Of a DNA stretch of 64,000 nucleotides, positions 34,168 through 43,802 are shown in pieces. This stretch comes from Pedobacter glucosidilyticus DSM 23534 (GTDB lineage: Bacteria; Bacteroidota; Bacteroidia; Sphingobacteriales; Sphingobacteriaceae). Both the position numbers and the translations under genes were made by a program. How positions within the stretch are numbered: position 1 is the first letter of the stretch; every line of letters begins with the position of its first letter. Under the pieces are notes generated by a model, which saw only the letters and a list, made by a program, of their open reading frames with translations, did no database searches and had not been told where the DNA came from. The stretch is from the NCBI RefSeq assembly GCF_000425145.1, contig NZ_AULF01000013.1, positions 1 through 64,000 on the forward strand. Reading direction: 5' to 3'.

Positions 34168-37100
34168 ATGAAAAAAATAGTATTTATACTTTGTTTGTTT
34201 ATTGCATTACAGCATCAGGCTTTAGCCCAACTACAAAAAGATATTTGTGAAAAAGAAGTGCCTAAACAATGGCAAGCTAAAAACGGTAAGTTAGCTATCA
34301 GTACCCAACATCAGAAAATGGGCGAAAGTTCTGTTGCATGGGCTTGGACAAAAGGGAATGAAAGTACTTTAAACATTGTTTCAGATGAGTTTAAAAAGGT
34401 AGCATCAGATAAACGCAGTACTTTTGTTTTTTGGATTTATAATGAAAATCCGGTTGCAGAGAAACTAAGTTTTACCTTTTATGCTGCCGACAAAGAAGCT
34501 TGTAAATTTGATTTTAACCTCAATTTTAAAGGTTGGCGTACAGCTTGGGTGATGTACCACCGTGATATGCAAGGTACACCGCAAACCAATATGAATCGTT
34601 TAGAAATTAAAGCTCCGGTAACAATAAAAAAAGGAACTTTATTCCTAGACCAAGTGATGTATCAGGTAAATATCAATCCAAGGTCGCCCATGCGAGATTT
34701 TCAATTGCCTTTTGTGAATTTAGAAGGAGACCAAGCGGCCAATGCCCATTGGAATTCACTTTATAAATTTAGCACAACGCCAGACTATTTACCTCTAAAA
34801 TCCGCTATAACTCCGCAAGATAAAAAAGAAGTTAGCCAAATTTATAAACGTTTCTTAGAAGTAATTCTTCCTTCAAAAAAACTTATAACAGATAGCATTA
34901 TAAGTAAACTAGAAAAAGAATATGCTTTTTGGAAAATTAAAAGAAACGGGCAATACATTAACGGAAGAACAATTTTTTCTACCAATGATATCGAATTGTC
35001 TAATAGCAGAACATTAGATTCTGCAAAAAAGATAAATGTGAAAACCAATATCAACAGGTACAGTAATTTAATGCTTGCTGTAGCAGAAGCCCATCATTTT
35101 AGTACTACCCAAACCAATAAAGATAAGCTAGCAACAATGTTTATAAATCTGCTAGACCATGCAGAAAATCAAGGATGGTCTTTTGGGAGTGGTATGGGTG
35201 CTTTACATCACTTAGGTTATAATTTAGAAAGTTATTATACGGCATGCTTACTCATGAAAGATGTTATCAAAGCATCGGGCAAGCTTGAGCAAACCTTTAA
35301 AAGTATGTTTTGGTTTAGCGGCTTGGGCCGAGCTGTGGAAGTGACAGAAAAAATGCCTGAGTCTAATATTGATGTTTTAAATACACTTTTACAAGGAATG
35401 TTGAGTAGTATTTTAATTTTAGATGATACGCCGGAAAAAATGCGCTTCCTACAATATTACTCACGTTGGTTATCTTTCAACATGAAACCCAATGTAGCTA
35501 TAACAGGTGCTTTTAAACCCGATGGAGCAGTTTTTCATCATGCAACTTTGTATCCGGCTTATGGCGTTGGAGGCTATAATGGTTTAGCCCCAATTGTTTA
35601 TGTGCTGAGTAAAACAAGCTATCAGGTAGCGCAAGAAGCGCATCAAAAATTTAAAGAAAATTTATTGATGATGCATTACTATACCAATCCTTATAAATGG
35701 CCAATCAGCATTTCGGGAAGGCACCCAACGGGAACTTGGAGCATCCCTGACAAACCTTATGCTTACCTAGCACTTGCTGGTACTCCGGATGGTAAAGAGG
35801 CTATTGACGAGGAAATGGCTGCCGTTTACTTATTAGTAGCTAAGAAGAAAAATTTGGCTTGGGATAAAAAGTTTAAGCAAATAGGTGTACAAGCAGCAAA
35901 ACACCCTTCCGGACATTGGAGTTTGAACTACGGTTTATTAGAAATTCATAGAAGAGATAATTGGTTGCTAACCGTTAAAGGTCATAATAGGTATATGGTA
36001 AGTCATGAGGCTTATCCTAAAGCAAATGTATTTGGTAGATACTTAAGTTATGGTCATGTAGAAGTATTGTTTCCGGAAACTAAAACCACAACAGGAAGTA
36101 ATTTTGCTGATAAAGGTTGGGATTGGAACCGCATACCCGGAACAACCACCTTACATGTCCCTCTAGATAAACTAAGGGCAAATATCCTTAATGTGGATGA
36201 TTATAGTGGGGTAGAAGAAATGCTTTTAACCGATGAAGTTTTTGCTGGAGGCAGTTCTTTAAACCAACAAGGGCTTTTTGCCATGAAGTTGAGAGGGCAT
36301 GATAAATACAATTTAGGAAGCTTTAAAGCTATAAAATCTTGGTTTATGTTTGATAGCTTGTTGGTTTGCTTAGGTTCTGATATTGAGAATAGCATCAAGG
36401 AATATCCAGCAGAAACAACCATTTTTCAAAACTATTTAAACAAAACCAACGAAGTTGTATTGCTTGATCATCAACCAATTGATTTTCCCGCTCAATTATC
36501 AAAAACTTTAACAACGCCAGCTTTTGTATTAGATAACAGAGGGATAGGCTATTATTTAGCAGCCAATAGTAATATTACGCTAAGTAAAAATCAACAGCAA
36601 TCTAGAGATCAAAAAGATACGCAAAACACAAAGGGTAATTTTGCTAGCTTAGTTTTACAACATGGTTCTGCACCAAAAAATGAAGGTTATGAATATGCCA
36701 TGTTGATTGGTGCTGACGCACAAAAAATGCAGACTTTTAAAACGCAAATGTCTAGTAAAACGCCTGTTTATCAGGTTTTACAAAAAACCGCTGATGCACA
36801 TAGCGTAAAATATACAGCGCAGCAGCTTACAGGTTTGGCACTTTTTAAAGAGAATAGTAAATCAACAGATCCGCTTATCATCAACAACAGTAAAGCTTGT
36901 TTAATTTTATATCAGCAAAAGACAGACAAATTAAATTTAGCAATTACCGACCCTGATTTAGGCTTTTACCAAGGTGCAGATGAAACACCGCTAAATAGCG
37001 ATGGTACTAGAAAAGAGGTAAGTATTTATTCTCGTTATTGGTTTAAAACAGATGCTCAACCATCAGTAATACAGTTAGAATTAAAAGGTAATTGGCTAAA

Positions 37101-37215
37101 AGCCGATGATAGCAAGAAATATGAAGTTGCAAAAACAACCCAAGGTAATACTTTAATTAAAGTAAATTGTGCTTATGGTTTGGCTACTCCATTGAAATTA
37201 ATAAAAGGAAATTAA
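34168..37215 (+). CDS. PL8 chondroitin ABC-type lyase
   Basis: A 1015-residue secreted lyase. An N-terminal jelly-roll domain (about 25-180) precedes the toroid catalytic domain and C-terminal beta-sandwich domains, the layout of chondroitinase ABC. Matching the Proteus enzyme's His501 and Tyr508, His458 and Tyr465 stand seven apart in FHHATLYPAY. Arg518 (ISGRHPTGTW) and Glu614 (SHEAYPKANVFGRYLSYG) fit Arg560 and Glu653. It would cleave chondroitin or dermatan sulfate, and possibly hyaluronan, to unsaturated disaccharides. It lies 15 nt after sulfatase 1 and directly before sulfatase 2. Confidence 0.87.
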   Translation: MKKIVFILCLFIALQHQALAQLQKDICEKEVPKQWQAKNGKLAISTQHQKMGESSVAWAWTKGNESTLNIVSDEFKKVASDKRSTFVFWIYNENPVAEKLSFTFYAADKEACKFDFNLNFKGWRTAWVMYHRDMQGTPQTNMNRLEIKAPVTIKKGTLFLDQVMYQVNINPRSPMRDFQLPFVNLEGDQAANAHWNSLYKFSTTPDYLPLKSAITPQDKKEVSQIYKRFLEVILPSKKLITDSIISKLEKEYAFWKIKRNGQYINGRTIFSTNDIELSNSRTLDSAKKINVKTNINRYSNLMLAVAEAHHFSTTQTNKDKLATMFINLLDHAENQGWSFGSGMGALHHLGYNLESYYTACLLMKDVIKASGKLEQTFKSMFWFSGLGRAVEVTEKMPESNIDVLNTLLQGMLSSILILDDTPEKMRFLQYYSRWLSFNMKPNVAITGAFKPDGAVFHHATLYPAYGVGGYNGLAPIVYVLSKTSYQVAQEAHQKFKENLLMMHYYTNPYKWPISISGRHPTGTWSIPDKPYAYLALAGTPDGKEAIDEEMAAVYLLVAKKKNLAWDKKFKQIGVQAAKHPSGHWSLNYGLLEIHRRDNWLLTVKGHNRYMVSHEAYPKANVFGRYLSYGHVEVLFPETKTTTGSNFADKGWDWNRIPGTTTLHVPLDKLRANILNVDDYSGVEEMLLTDEVFAGGSSLNQQGLFAMKLRGHDKYNLGSFKAIKSWFMFDSLLVCLGSDIENSIKEYPAETTIFQNYLNKTNEVVLLDHQPIDFPAQLSKTLTTPAFVLDNRGIGYYLAANSNITLSKNQQQSRDQKDTQNTKGNFASLVLQHGSAPKNEGYEYAMLIGADAQKMQTFKTQMSSKTPVYQVLQKTADAHSVKYTAQQLTGLALFKENSKSTDPLIINNSKACLILYQQKTDKLNLAITDPDLGFYQGADETPLNSDGTRKEVSIYSRYWFKTDAQPSVIQLELKGNWLKADDSKKYEVAKTTQGNTLIKVNCAYGLATPLKLIKGN

Positions 37216-38613
37216 ATGAATATCAAGCTATTTATAACTACTTTATTGTGTGCTATAAATTTACAGTTAGTAGCACAGTCAAAGGCAAAACCAAATGTCA
37301 TTGTTATTTTAAGTGACGATGCCGGTTATGCAGATTTTGGATGTTACGGAGGTAAAGAAATACCTACTCCAAACATTGATGCGCTAGCAAGAAACGGGGT
37401 ACGCTTTACCAATGCTTATGTTACAGCAGCAGTTTGTGCACCATCTAGAGCGGGTTTACTTAGTGGCCGTTACCAACAACGTTTCGGTTTTGAGCATAAT
37501 ACTTCTACCAAACCTGTTGATGGTTTTCAGTTAAGTGATATAGGTTTAAATCCATCGGTTAAAACCATAGGAGACCAAATGCAAGCCAATGGTTATAAAA
37601 CCATTGCGATAGGTAAATGGCATTTAGGCGAGGAAAAAAAGCATTTTCCGTTAAACAGAGGTTTTGATGAGTTTTATGGTTTTATTGGTGGGCATCGTAA
37701 CTTTTTCGCTTACAATAAGGAACCTAAAAGAGAGCTACAATTGCTGCATAACAGAAAAGCTGTATCAGAAAAAGAGATATACTACCTTACAGATATGTTT
37801 ACCGATAAGGCCATATCTTTTGTAAAAGAACATCAAAAAGAGCCCTTTTTTATGTATTTGGCTTATAATGCGGTACATACGCCTATAAATGCTCAACAAG
37901 AATTGATGCAACAATTTGCTCATATCCAAAACGCAGAAAGAAGAGCTTATGCCGCTATGATGACTTCCTTAGACCGTAACATAGGTAAATTGGTAGCTAC
38001 TTTAAAAGAGCAAAAGCTTTACGAAAATACTTTAATTGTTTTCTTAAATGATAATGGTGCTGCAACCAATAACGCTGCTGATAATGGTGTGCTCAGAGGT
38101 TTGAAAGGTTCTAAATGGGAGGGTGGCATTCGTGTAGCCTACATCATGCAATGGCCTGCAAAATTATCAGCTAATCAAGTTTATCATCCTATAGTTTCTG
38201 CTATGGATATTACTCCTACAGCTATTGCGGCTAGTGAGGGGAAAGCCTTGAAAGGGCAGGTTTTAGATGGTGTAAATCTTTTGCCTTACTTGTCAAATCC
38301 TAAAAAAGCTATTCCTCACAAAGATTTGTTTTGGCGAAGAGGCGTAGCTGCAGCCGTTAGAAGTGGCGACTGGAAATTGATTAAAACAGCTAATAATCCT
38401 TTACTCTTATTCAATTTAAAGGATGATGTAAGCGAACAAAATAACCTGGCGAGTACCTATCCCCAAAAAGTGAAACAGTTAGAAAAGAAGCTTCAAAACT
38501 GGGAACAAAAAATGCAACAACCACATTGGGTGAGTGATTATGGCGATGACAATCAAATAAAAAAGCACCGTATGGAGGTTATTGGAAGAGAAATGGAAAT
38601 AAAATATCCTTAA
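37216..38613 (+). CDS. Secreted sulfatase (formylglycine type) 2
   Basis: A 465-residue S1-family sulfatase with a signal peptide (NLQLVAQS). Motifs are LSDDAGYADFGCYGG, Cys74 in CAPSRAGLLSGR (the formylglycine site), GKWHLGE and NDNGA. The start codon follows the lyase stop with no gap, so translation is probably coupled. It differs clearly from sulfatase 1, suggesting a different sulfate position. The regiospecificity cannot be read from the sequence. Confidence 0.88.
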   Translation: MNIKLFITTLLCAINLQLVAQSKAKPNVIVILSDDAGYADFGCYGGKEIPTPNIDALARNGVRFTNAYVTAAVCAPSRAGLLSGRYQQRFGFEHNTSTKPVDGFQLSDIGLNPSVKTIGDQMQANGYKTIAIGKWHLGEEKKHFPLNRGFDEFYGFIGGHRNFFAYNKEPKRELQLLHNRKAVSEKEIYYLTDMFTDKAISFVKEHQKEPFFMYLAYNAVHTPINAQQELMQQFAHIQNAERRAYAAMMTSLDRNIGKLVATLKEQKLYENTLIVFLNDNGAATNNAADNGVLRGLKGSKWEGGIRVAYIMQWPAKLSANQVYHPIVSAMDITPTAIAASEGKALKGQVLDGVNLLPYLSNPKKAIPHKDLFWRRGVAAAVRSGDWKLIKTANNPLLLFNLKDDVSEQNNLASTYPQKVKQLEKKLQNWEQKMQQPHWVSDYGDDNQIKKHRMEVIGREMEIKYP

Positions 38614-38622
38614 TTAATAAAG

Positions 38623-40722
38623 ATGAAAAAAGTATTCATTACCCTATTTTGTATCGGCTTTTTACCTTTTATGGTAAAAGCACAAGCGACTTATCCTTTT
38701 GGTACTATTATGAAAAGGATTTTTGACGACGCCAGTAAGTCTTTCGCTAAAGCAGATGCTTCGGCTAAAGCAACTTTAGACGCTTTACAGCCCGATGGAA
38801 GCTGGAGTGATATCAATTATCAAGCTAGAGATATCTCTAAATGGGCGCCCGTAAATCATTTGGAAAAAACACATTTATTGATACAGGCTTACGTAAATAA
38901 AGGCGGTAGTTACTATAACAATAAAGCTTTTTTAGATGCCATCATCAAAGCTTATGAATATTGGTATGCTACAGACCCAAAAAGCGATAATTGGTGGCAC
39001 AATGAGATTAGCGTACCACAAAGACTTGGCGAATCTCTTATTTTACTCAAGTTTGGCGATAGCTACTTACCAGAAGAACTAGAAAAAAAGCTCTTAGAAC
39101 GAATGAAAAGAGGAGTTGCCGAGGATAAAACCGGAGCTAACAAAACTGATATTGCGATGCACTATTTTTATAGAGCTTTACTTACAGAAGATAATGATTT
39201 GCTTAAATCATCCTTAGACCAGCTTTTTGAACCTGTTGTTTTAACCGAAGCAGAAGAAGGCTTACAGCATGATTATTCTTACCTACAACACGGACCGCAA
39301 TTGTATATTTCTGGCTATGGTAATGTTTTTATAGGTGGTGTAACTAAAATTGCTAACTATGTAAGAGCAACACCTTATGCGTTAAGTGCAGAGAAGTTGG
39401 AGGTTTTCTCTAAGTTTTACAGACAAACCTATATTAATGCGTTTAGATCAAGGTATATAGATTTTAACGTAGAAGGGAGGGGTGTTACCAGAAAAGGAAA
39501 TCTTAAGAAAACTTCTGAAAAATATCGTATCCAAACGGTAAAAGCCATAGATGCTAGTAGAGAAGAAGAGTGGGAAACCATCAGACAGCGAGTAGATAGC
39601 TTGGTAGCGCCAGATAATGAGCTTAAACCCTTTCATCAACATTATTGGAAAGGCGATTACACGCAGCATGTACGTCCTCAATACGCTGTTCATGTACGAA
39701 TAGCTAGTAACCGTACCAAAAGATCAGAAAGTGGAAACAAGGAGAATTTATATGGAAGATACCTTTCTGATGGTGCAACCAATATACAAGTAAGAGGCCC
39801 AGAGTATTTTGATATTATGCCTTTATGGGAGTGGGATAAAATCCCTGGAACAACCAGTGTAGATAATCCGGAAGATGTTTTGTTAGAAAAACAATGGGGA
39901 GAATTTGCGCTAAATCCTTATGCTGGAGGTGTTTCTGATGGTATTTATGGCGCAACCGCTTATCATTTAAATTATGATGGCGTTACAGCTAAAAAGGCAT
40001 GGTTTTTCTTTGAACAGGAAATTGTTTGTTTGGGTGCTGATATTCAATCGACCAGTGCTTTGCCTGTTACCACTACGCTAAACCAATCTTGGTTAAATGG
40101 TAATATTCAGCTTTCTGTAGGTAAAGCGCAAAAGAAAGATGAGTTAAATGAATACGCTTTAAGTAATAACAGTTGGGTACAGCATGATGGTATTGCTTAT
40201 TATTTTCCTAGTGGAGCAAATGTGAAGCTTAGTTCTCAAAAGCAAAGCGGTACATGGCACAAAATCAATAACTCGCAGCCTAAAAATGAAGTTAGCGGAA
40301 ATGTGTTTAAATTATGGATAAACCATGGTAGCAAACCACAAGCGGCTACTTATAACTATATTGTTTTACCAGCTGTAAAAGATGTGAAGGGTTTTAATCC
40401 AGAGCAGTTACAAACCATCAGCAATACGGCCAGTCAGCAAGTGGTATATCACAAAGGCTTAAAAATATTACAGGCCGTTTTACACGAGGCTACAGAAGTA
40501 AAAACTGATGAGCTCAGTATAAAAACTGATAAGCCTTGTGTTTACATGATTAAAAGTGTTAAAGGCAAAAAGACTTTATATGTTGCCGATCCTTTACAAC
40601 AAGAAAAGCAAATCACATTCAACATAAGTGATATTAAGTCTGGTAAAAAAGTAGATTTAATAGTAAAAATGCCACAAAAACCCTTTGCAGGCTCAAGTAA
40701 AGAAGTTCCTTTATCTTTATAA
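38623..40722 (+). CDS. cslA: PL8 chondroitin AC lyase
   Basis: A 699-residue secreted lyase resembling Pedobacter heparinus chondroitinase AC along most of its length. Catalytic positions keep the known spacing: Asn in GANKTDIAMHYFYRALL, His223 and Tyr232 in LQHDYSYLQHGPQLYISGYG, Arg286 and Arg290 in GRGVTRKG, and Glu in SGNKENLYGRYLSDG. The enzyme cleaves chondroitin 4- and 6-sulfates and hyaluronan by beta-elimination, leaving unsaturated glucuronate ends. It follows sulfatase 2 by 9 nt and ends the operon. The products fit the GH88 enzyme at 23798. Confidence 0.93.
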   Translation: MKKVFITLFCIGFLPFMVKAQATYPFGTIMKRIFDDASKSFAKADASAKATLDALQPDGSWSDINYQARDISKWAPVNHLEKTHLLIQAYVNKGGSYYNNKAFLDAIIKAYEYWYATDPKSDNWWHNEISVPQRLGESLILLKFGDSYLPEELEKKLLERMKRGVAEDKTGANKTDIAMHYFYRALLTEDNDLLKSSLDQLFEPVVLTEAEEGLQHDYSYLQHGPQLYISGYGNVFIGGVTKIANYVRATPYALSAEKLEVFSKFYRQTYINAFRSRYIDFNVEGRGVTRKGNLKKTSEKYRIQTVKAIDASREEEWETIRQRVDSLVAPDNELKPFHQHYWKGDYTQHVRPQYAVHVRIASNRTKRSESGNKENLYGRYLSDGATNIQVRGPEYFDIMPLWEWDKIPGTTSVDNPEDVLLEKQWGEFALNPYAGGVSDGIYGATAYHLNYDGVTAKKAWFFFEQEIVCLGADIQSTSALPVTTTLNQSWLNGNIQLSVGKAQKKDELNEYALSNNSWVQHDGIAYYFPSGANVKLSSQKQSGTWHKINNSQPKNEVSGNVFKLWINHGSKPQAATYNYIVLPAVKDVKGFNPEQLQTISNTASQQVVYHKGLKILQAVLHEATEVKTDELSIKTDKPCVYMIKSVKGKKTLYVADPLQQEKQITFNISDIKSGKKVDLIVKMPQKPFAGSSKEVPLSL

Positions 40723-40734
40723 GCTTTTTTAAAT

Positions 40735-40775
40735 TGATAGAATAATTGATGTAATAAATTTCAATTATTCTATCA
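40735..40775 (+). terminator. Hairpin after the lyase operon
   Basis: TGATAGAATAATTGA / TCAATTATTCTATCA is a perfect 15-bp stem with an 11-nt loop, 12 bp after the cslA stop. It lacks a T run, so termination may be weak, but its place at the end of the operon fits. The remaining part of 40723-41068 (346 bp) shows no gene; it should hold the promoter of the next operon. Confidence 0.55.
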
Positions 40776-41068
40776 TTATAGGTTAAGCCTAATAAGATTC
40801 CTCTCCAACTTTTATTTCTATCAACTCCTAAATAAGAGTACCAACTTTAAAAAATCAAGCTAATCCTAAAAATATTTTATTGAAAACCAAATTCTCAATA
40901 AAAGTTTAGTCTACTTCAATAACCTTCCTGTTACAGAGATAAGATGCTATAATTCTTAGAGAAAAACCTACAAAGAATAAGCCTTTTAATAACCTATTTT
41001 TGAAATCAATATGCTTAATAGCAATTGTTGTTAAGGTTTTTTTAAAAATCTGCAAACCTAAATTTTAT

Positions 41069-43798
41069 ATGAAGCTCATTCTCAGATTTACAGGATACAC
41101 TGTTTGTATGATGTTTTCTTTGCTGTTCAACTCGGCAATTGCCAAAACAGCCAAAGAAAAAATTAATGTTGTAGTACCCGCACAAGCTAGCTCAAGGGTA
41201 ATGTTTGGCGCTACACAGTTAGTGAAACAGCTTAATCAATTAGCTTATCAAGCTCAAATAGCTAAGAACAATAAGCCCAATATTAGAACAAAAAATATCA
41301 TCTTAACCAACCAAAAAACAAGCGGTAAAGAAAGTTATTCGATTATTTCTGATACTAAAGGAAATATCAATTTAGCTGGTGGAGATGATTCTGGAATCTT
41401 ATACGCTTTTACCACTTTAACAGAACAAGTTAAAGCACAAGGTAAATTGCCTGAAAACCTACAAATTAAAGATAAGCCAGAAATGGTTTTGCGTGGTACA
41501 GCTATAGGTTTGCAAAAGCCAGATTATCTGCCTGGTCGTGATGTTTATGAATATCCATACACACCAGAAACTTTTCCTTGGTTTTACGATAAGCAACAGT
41601 GGATAGCCTACTTAGATATGATGCTGGCCAACCGTTACAACTCTTTGTATTTATGGAACGGACATCCTTTTTCTTCTTTAGTAAAGCTAAAAGAATATCC
41701 TTACGCTTTAGAAGTTGATGAAGCTACTTTTAAAAAGAATGAAGAGATCTTTAAATTTTTAACCGAGGAGGCCGATAAGCGTGGGATTTGGGTTATTCAG
41801 ATGTTTTATAACATCTTGATACCAAAACCTTTTGCAGAAAAACACGGATTAAAAACTCAGGATAGAAACCGCCCAATTATCCCAATTATTGCAGATTATA
41901 CGCAGAAATCTATTGCTGCTTTTGTACAAAAATATCCTAACGTAGGTTTATTGGTTACTTTGGGCGAGGCTATGGAAGGCGTAGGGCAAGATGATATTGA
42001 TTGGTTCACGAAAACCATTATCCCGGGTGTGCATGATGGTTTAAAAGCGCTAGGAAGTAAAACCGAGCCACCTATTGTATTAAGAGCACATGATAGTGAT
42101 GCGCCTGCGGTTATGAAAGCAGCTTTACCATTGTATAAAAATTTATATACCATGGCTAAATACAATGGCGAGGCTTTAACAACTTATACACCACGTGGTA
42201 AATGGGCCGATTTACACCGAAGCCTTAGCAGAATAGGAACCGTACATGTTCAAAATGTACATATTTTAGCTAATCTAGAGCCTTTTAGATATGGCTCGGC
42301 AGATTTTATTCAAAAATCTGTACAGGCAATGCACCATGTTTATGAGGCTAACGCTTTGCATCTATACCCGCAAGCATCTTATTGGGATTGGCCTTATACA
42401 GCCGATAAAGCACCAAATAGATTGATGCAATTAGACCGCGATTGGATTTGGTATAAAGCCTGGGCAAGATATGCTTGGGATTCTAAAAGAGAGCGCTCAG
42501 CAGAAATTGCCTATTGGTCTAAAGAGTTAGGCGCAAAATACGGAGCAAATCAAGAAACGGGTAAACATATTTTAGATGCTTACGAAGAATCAGGAGAGAT
42601 TTCCCCTAAATTATTAAGACGTTTTGGTATTACCGATGGAAATAGGCAAACCCTTACTTTGGGTATGCTTACTACGCAGTTTATCAATCCTTTCCGTTAC
42701 GGAGTTTTTACTTTGATGTACGAGTCTGAAGCTCCCGAAGGCGAGATGATTATTGACTATGCCGAGAAAGAGTGGAAAAAACAAGGTCATATAGGCGAAA
42801 CGCCTGTTCAAGTTGCTAAAGAAGTGGTTGAGCATGGTAGAAAAGCTATTGCCGCAATAGAAAAAGCAAAAGCTGGTGTAAAGGCAAATCAGGATGAATT
42901 TGATAGATTGCTTAACGATATGTATTGCTACGATGCTATGGCAAACTTCTATGCCGATAAAGTAACCGCAGCATTATGGATTTTGAAATTCAAATATTCT
43001 AACGATGTTAAAGATTTAGACCAAGCATTACCATTCTTAGAAAGTAGCGTTCAGCATTATCAGAAATTGGTTAAACTAACAGAAAATCATTATTTATACG
43101 CCAACAGCATGCAAACCAAGCAGCGTAAAATACCTATGCGTGGTGTTGATAAAACTTTTATCCATTGGAAAGAAGTATTACCTGTTTTTGAAACCGAATT
43201 GAAGAATTTTAAACATAGTATTGATTCTTTAAAAAGCACCAAAACAGCAAGTAATATCGCCGTTAAGGCTTATGAAAATGCAGGAGTTAAATTTCAAGAC
43301 AAACAATTGTTTTATACCGTAAAAGAGCAAGCTAAGGCTTTCGCCGATGAAGATTTGAGAATAAAAGCTTTAACACCAGAGCTTGTTGGTTTAAACGCTT
43401 TACAATTATCAGCGGCAGCGCAAATAAAAAATGGTACGCAAATTACTTTTACCAATGCTAAGCCTGTAACCGTTTTGGTAGGATTTTTTAATAAAAAAGA
43501 TGCTCAGTTCTCGCCAACGCCAGAGTTAGAGACTGATGCCAGTGCTAACAATTACGGACAAGCAGAAAGTAAAATTTCTAATGCCATCATCATAGAAAAT
43601 TATCCGGCTATAAATGTACATGCTTATACTTTCCCTGCCGGAAAAAATACTTTAAGTTTAGCTAAAGGAAAAGCCTTAGTTTTAGGTTTTATAGATGCAA
43701 ATCAAAAAATTAAAATTTTTGATGCAGGTTTAAACGGCAATGGCAGAGATATAGATTGGCTTTTTGGTTATTACGCACCAACTGATGTTAAATTGTAA
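41069..43798 (+). CDS. Secreted putative glycoside hydrolase, alpha-glucuronidase-like
   Basis: A 909-residue protein with a signal peptide (YTVCMMFSLLFNSAIAK). The N-terminal 120 residues resemble the small alpha/beta domain found before GH20, GH67 and GH115 catalytic domains (GILYAFTTLTEQV). The middle looks like a TIM barrel (WIAYLDMMLANRYNSLYLWNGHPF, LVTLGEAMEG), with a helical region and a beta-rich end. I do not recognise an assigned family. The frame extends upstream to a TTG at 41000, but the ATG at 41069 begins the signal peptide. First gene of a five-gene glycosidase operon. Confidence 0.6.
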   Translation: MKLILRFTGYTVCMMFSLLFNSAIAKTAKEKINVVVPAQASSRVMFGATQLVKQLNQLAYQAQIAKNNKPNIRTKNIILTNQKTSGKESYSIISDTKGNINLAGGDDSGILYAFTTLTEQVKAQGKLPENLQIKDKPEMVLRGTAIGLQKPDYLPGRDVYEYPYTPETFPWFYDKQQWIAYLDMMLANRYNSLYLWNGHPFSSLVKLKEYPYALEVDEATFKKNEEIFKFLTEEADKRGIWVIQMFYNILIPKPFAEKHGLKTQDRNRPIIPIIADYTQKSIAAFVQKYPNVGLLVTLGEAMEGVGQDDIDWFTKTIIPGVHDGLKALGSKTEPPIVLRAHDSDAPAVMKAALPLYKNLYTMAKYNGEALTTYTPRGKWADLHRSLSRIGTVHVQNVHILANLEPFRYGSADFIQKSVQAMHHVYEANALHLYPQASYWDWPYTADKAPNRLMQLDRDWIWYKAWARYAWDSKRERSAEIAYWSKELGAKYGANQETGKHILDAYEESGEISPKLLRRFGITDGNRQTLTLGMLTTQFINPFRYGVFTLMYESEAPEGEMIIDYAEKEWKKQGHIGETPVQVAKEVVEHGRKAIAAIEKAKAGVKANQDEFDRLLNDMYCYDAMANFYADKVTAALWILKFKYSNDVKDLDQALPFLESSVQHYQKLVKLTENHYLYANSMQTKQRKIPMRGVDKTFIHWKEVLPVFETELKNFKHSIDSLKSTKTASNIAVKAYENAGVKFQDKQLFYTVKEQAKAFADEDLRIKALTPELVGLNALQLSAAAQIKNGTQITFTNAKPVTVLVGFFNKKDAQFSPTPELETDASANNYGQAESKISNAIIIENYPAINVHAYTFPAGKNTLSLAKGKALVLGFIDANQKIKIFDAGLNGNGRDIDWLFGYYAPTDVKL

Positions 43799-43802
43799 AC
43801 CA

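Noticed and set aside
34168-37215. First idea that the 1015-residue lyase might be a heparinase
   Set aside because: The N-terminal jelly-roll, the His458/Tyr465 spacing and the Arg and Glu positions fit PL8 chondroitinase ABC; no heparinase II/III features were seen.
40735-40775. Perfect 15-bp inverted repeat as an insertion-sequence end
   Set aside because: It is a single short hairpin just after a stop codon with no transposase nearby; a transcript-end hairpin explains it better.
41000-41068. TTG-initiated extension of the alpha-glucuronidase-like gene
   Set aside because: The extension would precede the signal peptide; the ATG at 41069 gives a normal secretion signal.
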